Source of the DNA: [Phialemoniopsis] sp. UDSM-2020
Lineage: Eukaryota; Ascomycota; Sordariomycetes; Thyridiales; Thyridiaceae
Direction: 5' to 3'
Length of the DNA: 64,000 bases
NCBI GenBank assembly: GCA_018873225.1
Contig: JAEILZ010000002.1
Location: 2,852,001-2,916,000, forward strand
The translations under genes were made by a program, and so were the position numbers. Positions 24,474 to 35,700 of this stretch are shown here, in pieces. The first letter of the stretch is position 1. Each line of letters opens with the position of its first letter. The notes under the pieces are model-generated. The model saw only the letters and a list, made by a program, of their open reading frames with translations. It ran no database searches and had not been told where the DNA came from.

Positions 24474-27400
24474 CCTGCTTGTGTGTCTATGTATGTATGT
24501 ACGTATGTATTGTGTATGTAGTCCGGTGGCAGTAGTTACTCGGAAGACGGATGGAGGAGGGAAAAGAGGCAAACTTGTGTTACGGGTTCACGATGTAAAA
24601 ATGGGGTTTTTCTTTTTCCGGAATATCTACAGAGCAAGTAGTTCAAGCAACATCTGATGCTCCTACGTATGTATATACATATGAATCACGGACAGAGGGT
24701 CCCACACCAGAGACGAAAGAGCACCCACTTTCCGAGGCGCCGCTCATCGAAACGGCGTGGCGAGGGGTGAAACGGGGTCACTTTGTGCGTGTAGTGCCAG
24801 AGGAGGCGGCTGCTTGGTACGGAGAACGGAAAGACAGCCCTCTGGAGCTAACAGTACGAAGATAGGTACTTCGTGGTAGAAAGCGGAGGGCGGGAACCCC
24901 ATCGAGTTTGAGGCAAAGGCCGAGGCCTTCTGACAGAGGGTTGACCGTGTTGAGCAATGAAGCCGGCGCCAGTCGGCCGGCGCCCGCGACGGATTCTGCA
25001 AGGAGCTCCGTGGCTGCAGCAGGGATTATGACGACACGGCTTGTTTGGCCTCTTTGGGTCACTGCCACCGCCCGCTATTGGCTCTACCAGACTACCCAAG
25101 ACCAGTCCGCCGCCGCCGTCAATTGATCCTCCTAGGTGTTTGAGGCGGAACCTGTAGCGGGGCACACCATCACTGACGTCAAAAAGCTGGACCATCAAAC
25201 GTCTCATTCTCCAATTCGTATCTCCATTTGGTATGCGGTGAACGTGTCTGTGACCATCTTGGGCATATCCATCATGCTCTTAGGGGAAATAATAAGTAGA
25301 TCGCATGGAACATTTCAAGCCAGAGAACTTCGCTGCTTGGCCGAGATGCAAGTCACTAAAAGAAGCCCAGAGGAACATTGAAGAAGCTTTTTTCAGTGGT
25401 GGGGCTGGGAATACGACACCAGTGAGAACAGAGAACAGTGCCTCGGCTCAGCAAAATTGGATTTGAGCTGTTACTCGATCTCAACGTAGAACGGGAACTC
25501 CGCTTTGCAGCTAGGTATCATTGATGAAGGACATTGCAATGACAGTCTGCACAATTGTTAAATGCAATGGCATTTGATCAGGCAGAGGAAAGCAACATTG
25601 AAAGTCTGCCTGCCATGCCGCCTGATAGATTTAGCCTTGCATATTCAGCGCCGCCTCGTCGATCCCGCCATGCCAATCTGGAAACATCGCCGAAAAGGCG
25701 GCTCGTCTGGGGGGGGGGGGTGTTTTGCCTGCATGGCTTTGCTTTGATGGGATTTTCCAATGCTGTGCACCCGCAAGGAGGGAGGATCTGCTCGGAACTT
25801 TCAAACTCTCCGATTCCTCGGTACACTCTTTTGTCTGTCGAACGGTGGGCTCGACACCCATTGGAAGGGCCCTGAATTGGAGGGCAAGCAACGGGACGGG
25901 CGGATCAGATTAGCGCAAGGCGGGGATGACATCTTCTTTGGGAAGTGCCGATGCGATATGTCAGATCTGAAACACATCATGGAGTGCGCTCCTCGCAACA
26001 ACGGTAGCTGAAGGAACGGTGAAGACAACCCGGTGTGTTGAGCAGCATATGGCCAATACACCGGCGAGCATCCAGATGCAGTCAATGCATCCGCCGTGGA
26101 TTGGATTTGTCAGTTCTGGATAAGTAATGCGTTTTCATTGATGTGCAGTGTGACCCGGAGAAACGAGAAGCCCTGCCATCAGAGCACGATCATCTTCTTC
26201 TTCTTCCTCCTCGAGCTAGACATCATCAAGCATCTCGACGATCATCATCTGTCCTGCAATGGTCTGAATCATACCTTCCTTTCTTTGGACGCCAGGCTGG
26301 TCTACTTGTAGAGTGATCTCCTTGGAAGAGACATCGCTGCGCCAGCCAAAGGAAAGATAGATAGCATATATTTGCGGTGGTATCACGATTCGATGTAGAC
26401 ATAGGTAAAAGCTGCACTTCTGATCATTTCATCATTCGACCTTGATCATGCCGTCGATGGCCCAGAGGCATGAGACACCAATTGCGATGATGGTTATCTC
26501 AATCACGGCTTGCCAGCTGTCAAAAGTTTGACAGCTCAACGACTTGAGGTTAAAGAGCGAGCCGGTATCCGAGGGCTTTTCAACCTCTTAAGTACGACTG
26601 CACGCAAGGCTTGAACTCGCTATGGTGCAAATTACTATTTATGGCCCAACCCAGCTGGTTGCGACCCCCGAAACGATATGGGAATGCAACGCGAGCGAAT
26701 TAGTTACCGCATTGAGGCGTCGTTAAAACAGCACAAATAGCTCTCCTCCACCAGTGTCGTATCTCTCAGCTTGGCGGTATATCATGACACAGGTAAGTCT
26801 CTTGGCCGCCTCACTCTGAGCCAAAACCCGGTTCAGGCGACCTCGCGTTTGCTCTGGCGACAGGGGATCTCCGAAACGCACCAGGGTCACCTCTGCCCAT
26901 CCGAACTCCTGCCAAGCTGCCTCACATCACCACCAAAAACCCACCGCGCTACTCCCCATCCGGGTCCCCTGGCGACGACATCGTGCGCCTGATGGCCTGT
27001 CTTGCCCGTCAACCGAACCCCTTTGCCTGCCTGCCTGTCGGGCCTGTCAGCATGTTCGAGATGGCTTCTTGGTATTCTCGAATTGGCAACATGGCAAGGG
27101 GTAGAGTGCTCCCCACGGCGGTAGGTGATACGCAGCATGGGTCGTGGCCCAGAGCCGCAGGACCCCCTTGCGCGATCCTCCCATCTCAACTATCACGGCC
27201 CACGGTGCCGAACTGCCATCTCGCTTGACAGGCGAAGCTCGTAGTTCGGGCTAGCATGGAGAGGCAAGCATCACGGCCTCCACGGACACCCATATAAGGC
27301 CTCACGATGCTCCTCCAAGTTTGGTTTGGTTTCTCTCCTTTCTCTCTTCATTCCGTTCTACATCATCAAACAACAGCTGTGCTGTATAACTTTTTTCTTG

Positions 27401-27517
27401 AAACTTCATCATTCAATCTATTCACTTCTGGTCAGCCGGCTGCACTCTCTTTTCAATCACTTCTTCAAATATCCTACAATTTATCAAATACACACTTGCT
27501 TCATATCAACAAACACG
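24474..27517. other. 3.0 kb interval without a supported gene
   Basis: Contains a TATG/TACG microsatellite in the reductase leader, a run of 12 G at 25709-25720, a (TTC)n-like tract near 26190, and a TATAAG element near 27293 about 225 bp before the next ATG. Frames at 25136-26085 overlap one another in several readings without any recognisable motif. Confidence 0.5.
24488..24520. repeat. TATG-type microsatellite in the reductase 5' leader
   Basis: Imperfect ATGT tandem with one ACGT variant unit, ending about 15 bp upstream of the reductase ATG on the minus strand. Likely transcribed as leader; length may vary between strains. Confidence 0.75.
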
Positions 27518-28045
27518 ATGTACTTCTCCAAGATCGCCGTCGTCCTCTCCCTGGCCGCCTCGGCCCTCGCCGCCCCGACGGCCATCGTCCACAACAAGCG
27601 CGCCCTGACCTTCCAGCCCTACAGCTCGTTCCAGATCTCCGACGGGACCGGCGGCGGCGCCCTCGAGGCCGTCAACGCCGCCTTCCCCGTCGGCAACGAC
27701 CCGGCCTCCATCACCGCCGCCGACCTCGCCATCCTCAAGGCCGCCCGCGAGACGGCCGAGGACGCCGAGGCCGCCTTCAACGACGCCATCGACGCCGCCG
27801 GCGGCACCAAGTCGGCCGCCGGCAAGCCCCTGCAGGTCGGCAAGATCCGCAACAAGGTGCTCAAGCTGCGCCTCTTCGAGATGGTGGTCTCGGCCGAGCA
27901 GGCCCAGGGCTCGCGCGACGACGCCGCCGAGAAGCTCGCCGACATCCAAAAGAAGCTCGCCAACAACGTCGCCACCGACACCAAGAGCGCCGGCCAGCCC
28001 AGCCAGGGCGTCGACTTCACCGACGACATCCAGCCCAAGGCTTAG
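27518..28045 (+). CDS. Small secreted protein, cysteine-free, conserved in Sordariomycetes
   Basis: Single exon, 175 residues. Signal peptide MYFSKIAVVLSLAASALA followed by a short propiece ending in a dibasic KR (HNKR), a Kex2-type site. The mature chain has no cysteine and is helical: Ala/Glu-rich stretches alternate with Lys-rich ones (ADLAILKAARETAEDAEA, KIRNKVLKLRLFEM). I believe this type of small secreted protein is common in plant-associated Sordariomycetes, but it has no assigned biochemical function that I know of. A TATAAG about 225 bp upstream fits a long leader. Codon usage is strongly C-ending, suggesting high expression. Confidence 0.85.
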   Translation: MYFSKIAVVLSLAASALAAPTAIVHNKRALTFQPYSSFQISDGTGGGALEAVNAAFPVGNDPASITAADLAILKAARETAEDAEAAFNDAIDAAGGTKSAAGKPLQVGKIRNKVLKLRLFEMVVSAEQAQGSRDDAAEKLADIQKKLANNVATDTKSAGQPSQGVDFTDDIQPKA

Positions 28046-28432
28046 GTGCGGCCCTCTTCTCTCTAAGAGTTTCAAGTTTCTGAGGGTGTTGTTCTTTTGC
28101 GGATGGGGCGGGGGATGACAAGTCAAGCATTCGTGTGTTATGAAGCTAGCTAGGATATCTGTAGCCTGTGCTGCCGCTGCTGTGAATAGACTTGATGATG
28201 TTTCACGAACTTTGAAAAGGGGCATGATGTGTTTGGTGATATTGCCGTGACTTGCCATGATCTACCAACAAAACCCAACGGGCTCCTAAAAGCTACTCAA
28301 TTGCATTTGCCTTCCCTTCCAACCACAAGAGCAACTTGAATTACAATACAGTAAACAGTGGTATCACAAAGCCGACGCCTCAACCAGTGCCGTAATCATC
28401 GTAACGATATACAAACAAGACCTACAACCCTT
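28046..28432. other. Intergenic, secreted protein and Myb protein 3' ends
   Basis: Convergent 3' flanks. Nothing recognised. Confidence 0.5.
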
Positions 28433-31400
28433 TCAAGAATCCTCCTCGGTGCTCTGGACGGGCAAGCGCGCGGGTATATCCTCCATGTCATTGTCGGCGT
28501 CGCTCTCCTCGGCCTGCCTCCTCCTCTTCTCGGCCTCGCTATCGTCTTCAATCTCGTCCTGAGAGATCGTAAGCTTCGACTTTCTTCTCTTCTTCTTCTT
28601 GTCCTTCTTCTTGGTCTTTTCGTCAGCCGGCGATTTATACAGTAGACCAGGACGCTTCCTTTTGAGCTTGAATGACTCGGCATTGACCGACGACCCGTCC
28701 GATTCGGCCCGCTTGTCGCGGCGCATCCCGGCCGTTGCTGACTTGGGTGTCTTGGACTGTGGCGTCGGCGACGAGGCTCCCACCTTGGACAGCGACATGG
28801 CGTCCTCTTCATTGGTCGTACCCAGATCGACACTGCCAGAACGGTCGGTGGCCGCGGTTCCGTTTGCGTCGACCTCATCCTCGTCATCGTCATCAATATC
28901 CATCTCGTCCACCTGCTGACGTTGAGGCACTACTTCATTCGACGTAGGCGAAGCGGGAATTTCCTCTTCATCATCCGAAGACGCTACTGGCTTTTGTGCA
29001 CTCGTTGGTGCCTCCTGCTCGTCCTCCACATCATCCTCAGCGACAGCGACAGCCTTACTGCCGCTTTCATCGACGACATTGGCCGAGCTGACAGGCCTGA
29101 CGAACTTGCGAGGTGTCCGGTAACCTTTGCGCTGCGCAGGCGTACTGCCGACAAGTTGGCCTTCTTCCTCGTCGTCAAAATCCATGTCCAGGATGTTGTT
29201 GAATTCTTTGTGTGCCTCGTATTCGCGCAAGAGCTTTTCAGCAACCCGACGAGTCGACTTCTTCTGATGTTCAGGAAGGGTCTGCCGCAGTCGCGTCCAG
29301 AGAAGCTTGAGGGTAGCCTCGGACCACTGACGACGATATTTGCTGCTGACGAGTGTCGACCACGGGATCTCCGTGTCTTTTCTTACATCTGTCTTGCGGA
29401 TCGCCTTAATGAGTCGCAATTTGTCCTCGAACTCCATCTTTCGTAGATTGCTACGCGCCTGGTCTAGTCGAGACGCAACGTCGTCTTCGGGTTGGGTGAA
29501 CGAGAAGTCCGCATCGTCTTCTTGCTTGGCTACCTTGTTCGCCTCGCGCAACTGCTTCCATTTCAGTCGGCACTGTCGCGGGTTACGCGTGCTGTCCATC
29601 TTGTCACTGACGTAGCGCCATGGTATGTCTGCCTCGGATGTCGGACTGATGACGCTGGTATCCTCTCCACGGGACTTCTGAATCTCCTTGAGCATTTCGA
29701 CAGCGAGCTCAACGAGTTGTGCCTCTTCCTCGGGGGACCAGAAGTCTGCTTTCCGATTTTCGCCACCTTTGAGGTAGTTATTCCAGCGATCGCGAATATC
29801 TTCCGGATGGCGGTTGATAAGACCACCAATGACGGCCCATTTTGAACCATGCTTAGCGACCATGCTTTGTAGCTCCTCGTCTTGCTCCGGCGACCAGGTG
29901 CCCCGGCCCACGAAGTTGTGATAAATCCTGCGCGTCCTGTTAATGACCTTCTGCCGAGGCCGGTTCGGACAAGATGCGGTCACGCGCTGCCACAGGTCTT
30001 TGTGGAGATTTGAGCCAGAACTCCGTGGAGGTTCTTGCACCATCGCGTTCAGCTCGAATTGTGACATGCCGCATGAATCCCGGAAAGACTCGATGGCTTC
30101 GGCAATTGCATCCAATTCGGCCCGAGTAAACGGTCCACTAGCCAATCCTGCTTTTGAGGATGTTGTCTGTTTTGATGCGCTCGGCCGAGCTCCAGAGCTT
30201 GGCGGTGCGTCGCCGTTCTGACCCGCCCGCATTTGCGACGACATCTTTTGCTTCATAGGCGATGATGTCAACGCATACGCGTCTGAGCCCGGAATGCTCT
30301 TTGGGGGCCGCCCTCTTCGGCGTTTGACAGTCGCGACAGCTTCGTCCCGGGGAAGCTGCGAGAACGCTACTCTATTCTGGTGGCTGGGGGTTTCTGGCAC
30401 CTCCTTGGCGGGGGTTGCTTTGGGCTTCTTGGCGGTCGCAACTGCTTCACTGGCCGGAAGCTGAGCAAAGGCAGCTATGTTCTGGCGAGTAGGGGGTTTA
30501 AATGGTGGACTCTTCCTAATAGCTGGTTTCTGCTTTGATGAAGTCGAGGCGCGGGCGGATGTCTTGCGGGTCGTCGCAGCACTGGCGCCATTCATCAAAT
30601 CAAAGAAGGAAGGCTTGGAGCGCTGCTTTGCCGAGGATTTGAGCGCAATTGCCCGCTCGGCTGACTTGGAGAGAGGAGTGGTGATTTTCTCCAAGGTGGC
30701 GGCCAGGTCTGCATCAGAGACGTTTTCATCAAGGTCTGCCTGTGGGTTCGACTCGTCTTGTCCAGTGTAGGAATTTGCGACTTCTTGAGGTGCTTCGTCC
30801 CCACTCTCCAAGGCTTGACTTTGACCCACTTCAGGACTAGCATTCCTGCGAGCAGCTTTTAACGACTCAGCCAAATCTCCCGCAATTTGGGAGCCGCCGT
30901 CATCCTCACCGTCCTGCTCATCCTGCTCCATGCGCTCATCGACATCCTCATAATTCCCGTCGGTGACGATACCCTCTGCAGGCCCGTTCTCGAAGCCATC
31001 ATCGTCTTCTCCTGAAGGTAGCTCATCCGAGACTTCTCGTTCGTAAGGGGGCAGGTCTTGGTCGCTGTCAGAAGCTCGCTCCGAGCCCAGAGACTCGAAG
31101 CCAAAATTGATAGGGGGTGTTCCATTAACGACAGCTTCGCCCTCGTTGGCATTGTCCTCGCTCGGCCCACCCTTTACGCCATTTTGTTGACTGGCAGTGT
31201 CCGCAACATCATCATCATCTTGTTCCAGCTCGCCATTCGTCGCATCCTTCAGAAGGCGAAGAATTCTATCAACCTCTTGTGACGCGACTTCTTTTGAAGA
31301 AGGGATTTCTTCGAGTAGAGGATCATCGATCTCCATCTGGGCTGGGTCCAGCTGGCCATTCAGGCCACTCTCATACTCATCTGCAGGTAAGGATGGCTCC

Positions 31401-32185
31401 TCGAGCACTGCAGGCTCCGTGGATCCAGCCACATGCCATTCGCGAGGATCTGCATCTATTGTGTCGGCCTGGACTTCGGTGCGCTTGTCATTGACCGAAT
31501 CTCTCCTCCTCTTTCGACGATTGGCCGGTCTCTGGTCTTCAATGTCGAGCATGATGCCTTCGCTTTCGAGCTCGATCTGAGCTGTAGGAGATTGAACCTG
31601 AAGGGACTCAGCGGAGTCATGTTGCGATTCGGGAGCCACTTCCTTTCTCCTCCTCTTCTTCTTGCGCAATGACTGACCATCGTCCTCTATGATCTTGTCC
31701 TCGGGGAGTTGAGGCAGCTCGGGGGAGAGTTGATGAGTTTCGATATTCTTCTGTGCTTCGTCCGATTGCGTGAACAGGCTGTTGGAGCTCCTCTCTCGCT
31801 TGCGCTTCGCTTTCTTCTCCTTCTTGGACTTCGTACCATTGACGCCATTCAGCACAGGGGACGGTCCTGCGACCGCCCCATTCGGAGGAGAACTCGGCGG
31901 TGCTGGTTTGATGTAATCCTCGCCGCTCGCCCTCCTCCTCCCACTCTGTAGCCCGGATTCATCGTGAGCCCGAGGATCTCCATCGTGATATTCGTCCCGG
32001 CCCAAGTATAGAGGAAGCGGAGCTGTGGAAGGCCACTCCGCAGAGTCCGGGGCCTCGGGCTTAGCGAGGTTTTCGAAGGTGTCTTCTCCTGCGGTGCCGG
32101 TGACAGGATCCGTCGCGAAGTGCGCTTGCGGACCCCTCACGGCCTTGGGGCTTGTGTCGGTGACGCTGGACTGCGTGTTACCCAT
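28433..32185 (-). CDS. Myb-domain DNA-binding protein, Reb1/TTF-I-like
   Basis: Single uninterrupted exon of 1250 residues. Residues 1-680 are acidic and disordered with several basic patches (KKEKKAKRKRERS) that look like nuclear signals. The ordered core starts at about 687 (FTRAELDAIAEAIESF); Myb/SANT repeats follow at about 760-810 (TWSPEQDEELQSMVAKHGSK...NRHPEDIRDRWNNYL), 815-880 (FWSPEEEAQLVEL...NPRQCRLKWKQL) and a weaker one near 950. This arrangement matches Reb1/TTF-I-type factors, which bind rDNA terminators and some promoters and arrest polymerase I or replication forks. The tail is again Lys/Glu-rich. The N-terminus starts MGNTQSS, formally a myristoylation-like context, odd for a nuclear protein. 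Confidence 0.85.
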   Translation of the reverse strand: MGNTQSSVTDTSPKAVRGPQAHFATDPVTGTAGEDTFENLAKPEAPDSAEWPSTAPLPLYLGRDEYHDGDPRAHDESGLQSGRRRASGEDYIKPAPPSSPPNGAVAGPSPVLNGVNGTKSKKEKKAKRKRERSSNSLFTQSDEAQKNIETHQLSPELPQLPEDKIIEDDGQSLRKKKRRRKEVAPESQHDSAESLQVQSPTAQIELESEGIMLDIEDQRPANRRKRRRDSVNDKRTEVQADTIDADPREWHVAGSTEPAVLEEPSLPADEYESGLNGQLDPAQMEIDDPLLEEIPSSKEVASQEVDRILRLLKDATNGELEQDDDDVADTASQQNGVKGGPSEDNANEGEAVVNGTPPINFGFESLGSERASDSDQDLPPYEREVSDELPSGEDDDGFENGPAEGIVTDGNYEDVDERMEQDEQDGEDDGGSQIAGDLAESLKAARRNASPEVGQSQALESGDEAPQEVANSYTGQDESNPQADLDENVSDADLAATLEKITTPLSKSAERAIALKSSAKQRSKPSFFDLMNGASAATTRKTSARASTSSKQKPAIRKSPPFKPPTRQNIAAFAQLPASEAVATAKKPKATPAKEVPETPSHQNRVAFSQLPRDEAVATVKRRRGRPPKSIPGSDAYALTSSPMKQKMSSQMRAGQNGDAPPSSGARPSASKQTTSSKAGLASGPFTRAELDAIAEAIESFRDSCGMSQFELNAMVQEPPRSSGSNLHKDLWQRVTASCPNRPRQKVINRTRRIYHNFVGRGTWSPEQDEELQSMVAKHGSKWAVIGGLINRHPEDIRDRWNNYLKGGENRKADFWSPEEEAQLVELAVEMLKEIQKSRGEDTSVISPTSEADIPWRYVSDKMDSTRNPRQCRLKWKQLREANKVAKQEDDADFSFTQPEDDVASRLDQARSNLRKMEFEDKLRLIKAIRKTDVRKDTEIPWSTLVSSKYRRQWSEATLKLLWTRLRQTLPEHQKKSTRRVAEKLLREYEAHKEFNNILDMDFDDEEEGQLVGSTPAQRKGYRTPRKFVRPVSSANVVDESGSKAVAVAEDDVEDEQEAPTSAQKPVASSDDEEEIPASPTSNEVVPQRQQVDEMDIDDDDEDEVDANGTAATDRSGSVDLGTTNEEDAMSLSKVGASSPTPQSKTPKSATAGMRRDKRAESDGSSVNAESFKLKRKRPGLLYKSPADEKTKKKDKKKKRRKSKLTISQDEIEDDSEAEKRRRQAEESDADNDMEDIPARLPVQSTEEDS

Positions 32186-32786
32186 GTCGGGGGATTTATT
32201 TCGAGCTTATGGGGATATCGTAAGTGAGACTCGTCAGCTAGGCATCGCATTCGGCAGACCGCGGCGGCGGAGAGCGAGTGACCGTCGCTTCGTCTGCGTC
32301 AATGCGTGAGGTGTGTTGATTCTGCAAAAGAGCTGGAGCTTCAAAGACAAGTGGGGAGGGTCGACGCGCTGTGGGAGGAAGAAGACGCGATCTCCAAAAT
32401 CAATTTAGCGTGGTTAGTGCCTCCTTAGACCGCCCTGTAAGGACTGGCTTCACTGTATCAGATTGTGATCAAATTGCTTTTTCCTGATTGAACAAGGGAA
32501 AAAAGGGGTCACAATGGAAATGAAGAAGAAAATCAATGAACTTTTATTCTCTGGACGTAAAGTTTGCCTCATTTGCAGCACTCAAGATGCTGCCATTGGC
32601 AATCAAGTCGCCCTCAAACTCCAAGTGTCAAAACTCATCGCGATCTCTGGTATCATGGGAAAGCATGCCAAATGGGCTCCCGTAACGGACTGTCTCCCGA
32701 TTTCCCAGTGCCCATGCCATCCATAAAAATGTTAAAATGCCCTTCATGCTCTCATGCAAAACGCCTCCATAACCCCTGTCCCAAAG
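32186..32786. other. Intergenic, Myb protein promoter and 3' flank of repeat protein
   Basis: Promoter of the Myb gene plus the 3' side of the next gene on the same strand. No gene recognised. Confidence 0.5.
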
Positions 32787-35700
32787 TTACTCCTCCGATG
32801 CGGAGTCCGTTCGTCGGGAGGAAGACGATCCCTTTCGTAGGTTCGCCAGGGACTTTCTACCCAGCAATCCCTTGGCCTTGCCCTTGAAGGTGTCCCAGGC
32901 GTGCGACAGCTTTCGCTCTCCAGTCTGCGCAACTTTTCGCTCGGCGTTGGGTGACAGCTTCCGCTCTGCGGTGGGGGATGTCTTGCGCTCTCCGACCTGC
33001 GAGACACTGCGGTCCTGGGTCTGCGAGATCTGACACTCCTGGGTCTGCGTCGCCTTGTGCTCCTCAGTCCGCGAGACCATTCGCTCTCCAGTCTGAGACG
33101 AGGTTCGCACGCCGCTGCTGCTGCCAGAAGGACAGTGGGCCGCCTGCTGCACCCACTCCCTCATCGCCTTCATCCGCTCCCACTCCTCCAGCTCCGCCCG
33201 GACCATCTGAGCCTCTTCTTCCGACGTAATGCGCGACGGCTGCAAGGGGGCCTGAAGTCCCAATCCCGGCTGGAATTCGGGTAGGAAGTTGTGTCCGTAC
33301 TGATGCGGAGTGGCGGTAATGCGAGTCGGCGTAGCGGAGGCAGTGGTCGGCGTGTTGGGCTCGGCGCCCAACGCCGGAGACATGAGAGCGGCTCTGGCCT
33401 TCGCCTTGGCCTTTGCCGCCTTGGCCTTCTGCGCCCGTTCCTTCGCTTCCTCCTTTGCTCTTGCGGCAGCTTCGCGTCGCGCGACTCGGCAGCCAAGATG
33501 ATACCTGTTGCCCTCGCTGGGGCCGGACGAGGCGTCGAACTTTCCGAGGGACGAGTTGGAGCTGCAGTACTGGCTGTCGTTGTCCTGGTCACCTCTGGCC
33601 TCGATGGCCCTCTTCTTCATCTTCCAGGCTCCTGTGTAGTCATCAGAGGCGTCCCATGTCTGCCATGGCTTCGATGGGTCCGGCACATATCCCGGCGGCG
33701 GCCAGTACTTGTAGGGGTAGTCCTGCCCTGTGGGCGAGATGGCCGGTGCCACTGCCGGCGAGGAGACGACCGGCGCTGCTGTCGGCGAAGAGACGCTTCG
33801 CTTCTGTGTCTGCGCGAGAGAGTTTACAGTGTCGACACTGTCCTCTCGCTCTCCGAGAGGAGTGGGAGGGAACCTCATCGGCAGCTCCGTCTGCGCCGGC
33901 GAAGCCTCGTCACGCTTTACTTCGAAGGGATCATCCACCTCGGGAGATGGAGGATTGGGGTGGCCGGCGAGACGCTCGGCAGCCTCCTCGACTCCGGCAG
34001 CATCGCTTGATTGCGGGCTGCCCTTGCCAACTGCGATTCCCATGGAGCGGAGATGATCGCCCACCATCTTTGTATCCTCCGAATAAATGGGCGACGGACG
34101 TGCTGGAGAACGGAGATCGTCGTCTGGTAAATTTGGGCCTGCTTGCGCCCTTGGCGGGATCGATAATTCGGGAGGAACAAGGTCTGGGGAAGAATCAAAG
34201 AAAATGGAGGTGGTCAGTGTCTGAGATATTTCTGACTTCCTCAGATGGGTGAGGATGTAGGAAGGAGTGAGAGGAGAGGAAATACCTGAAGTGGTCTGAA
34301 GTTTTGTAGGTTGTGCTTTTGCCCTCGCGGGTCCGGCTGGAGGAATCGGCCAATGACGGGGTAACACCACATCCTCAGGTTCGTAGAAGGGGTTCCATGT
34401 CTGTCCGTCGAAGTCCATGACTGGCAGTTCAGGGGGTGATTCAGAAACAGGCTGGGGTGCCTCCTTAGCTTCCCGGGCGGCCTGTTGTGCACTCTTCCAC
34501 TCCCGTAGCAGGTTGCGGTTCATCTTCGGTTCGATGATCAGCCCGGCGTCTTTCTTCTTGTCCCATTTCCACGATTTGGAGGGCTCAGCCATGGTTGTCT
34601 CTCTGCCTTCTCTAGCGGCAAGTGACTTGTCGATAAGACACTGCCTGGTGTACTCCCAGACGTCCTTGTCCTTCTCCTTGACCCCCTTGAAGTGCTTCTT
34701 GGGGTTCATCTTGGTCATCTCACCAAAGCGCACAGCTTTAGGCCCGAAGGACGGCGTCAGTGGACGAGGGATATGCATCTTGAAAGGGCCCGGCATGGGT
34801 ACGAGCTGCTCCAGGTCAAACTCTTCGGTGGGTGTTTCTTGCGACTTGAACTTGGCAAATAGGTCCTCAGCTGATTTGTGTCCAGCACGGAGAGTTTTGA
34901 AGGTCTCCTTCTTCCTGGCAAAAGTGGCAGAATCCAAACTCTTCTTGCTGTTCAACTGTCGAAATCGTGGCAAGGTTTGGTCCGCAGAGACAGCCCTGAG
35001 AACGGGAGGAATAGCTGGGATCTCAGGCACTCTCTGTTTGGGCAGCACCACTGCTTCACTGGTGAAAACATTGCTCTCTGATTCACCAGGATCTTTTGGT
35101 ATGTCGAAGCTGAGTGTATTCTTTGAGGACGCCGTCTCCTCACTTGCGCGCCTTTGAACAGCCGGGTGAATCTTGGGACACTCTTCACCAGGATCGAGAT
35201 CCTTTGCCTTGGTGAATATTTGTCGCGCGACAGCTTCGGAACTCTTGCTCCTCAGAATGGACCGAGGCGTAGCGACTTGCGCAAAGCTTCTCACCGATGT
35301 TGGTGAAGTAGGGTTGAAGATCAACGCCGTCATTCTTCTAATGCTCTCTAGCAAATCAAAGTATTGGGAGATAGATGGCCGGATATGCTCGGACCAGCCT
35401 CCTGCCAGCTCAGCTTCAGCAAACAGCTTGATTTGTAGTTTTCCCTTGAGAGACTCATCGACCTTTCGATTGCCCATGAGAAAAAGGTATACCCTCTTTC
35501 GGATTTCGAGGACAGTTCTAATAGTGATGAGTTCTGTTGCAAACTCCACATCGTACGGGTTAAAAGCAGCGTTTAGGAACTCAAGTACCTTCCTGTTCGG
35601 ATTGAACCCAAGATCCGACTCTGGTTGCGACGCGAGAAGTTCCTGTGTCACAAACTATCTCATTATTAACATCATTGTTCTATAGTCAGCCATTGCGCAA

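Noticed and set aside
25555..26085. Several 60-105 codon frames on both strands
   Set aside because: They overlap each other in antisense and alternative frames around a G-run; none has a recognisable motif.
27506..28258. 250-codon minus-strand Gly/Val/Leu/Glu-rich frame over the secreted protein
   Set aside because: Antisense shadow caused by strong C-ending codon bias of the true plus-strand gene.
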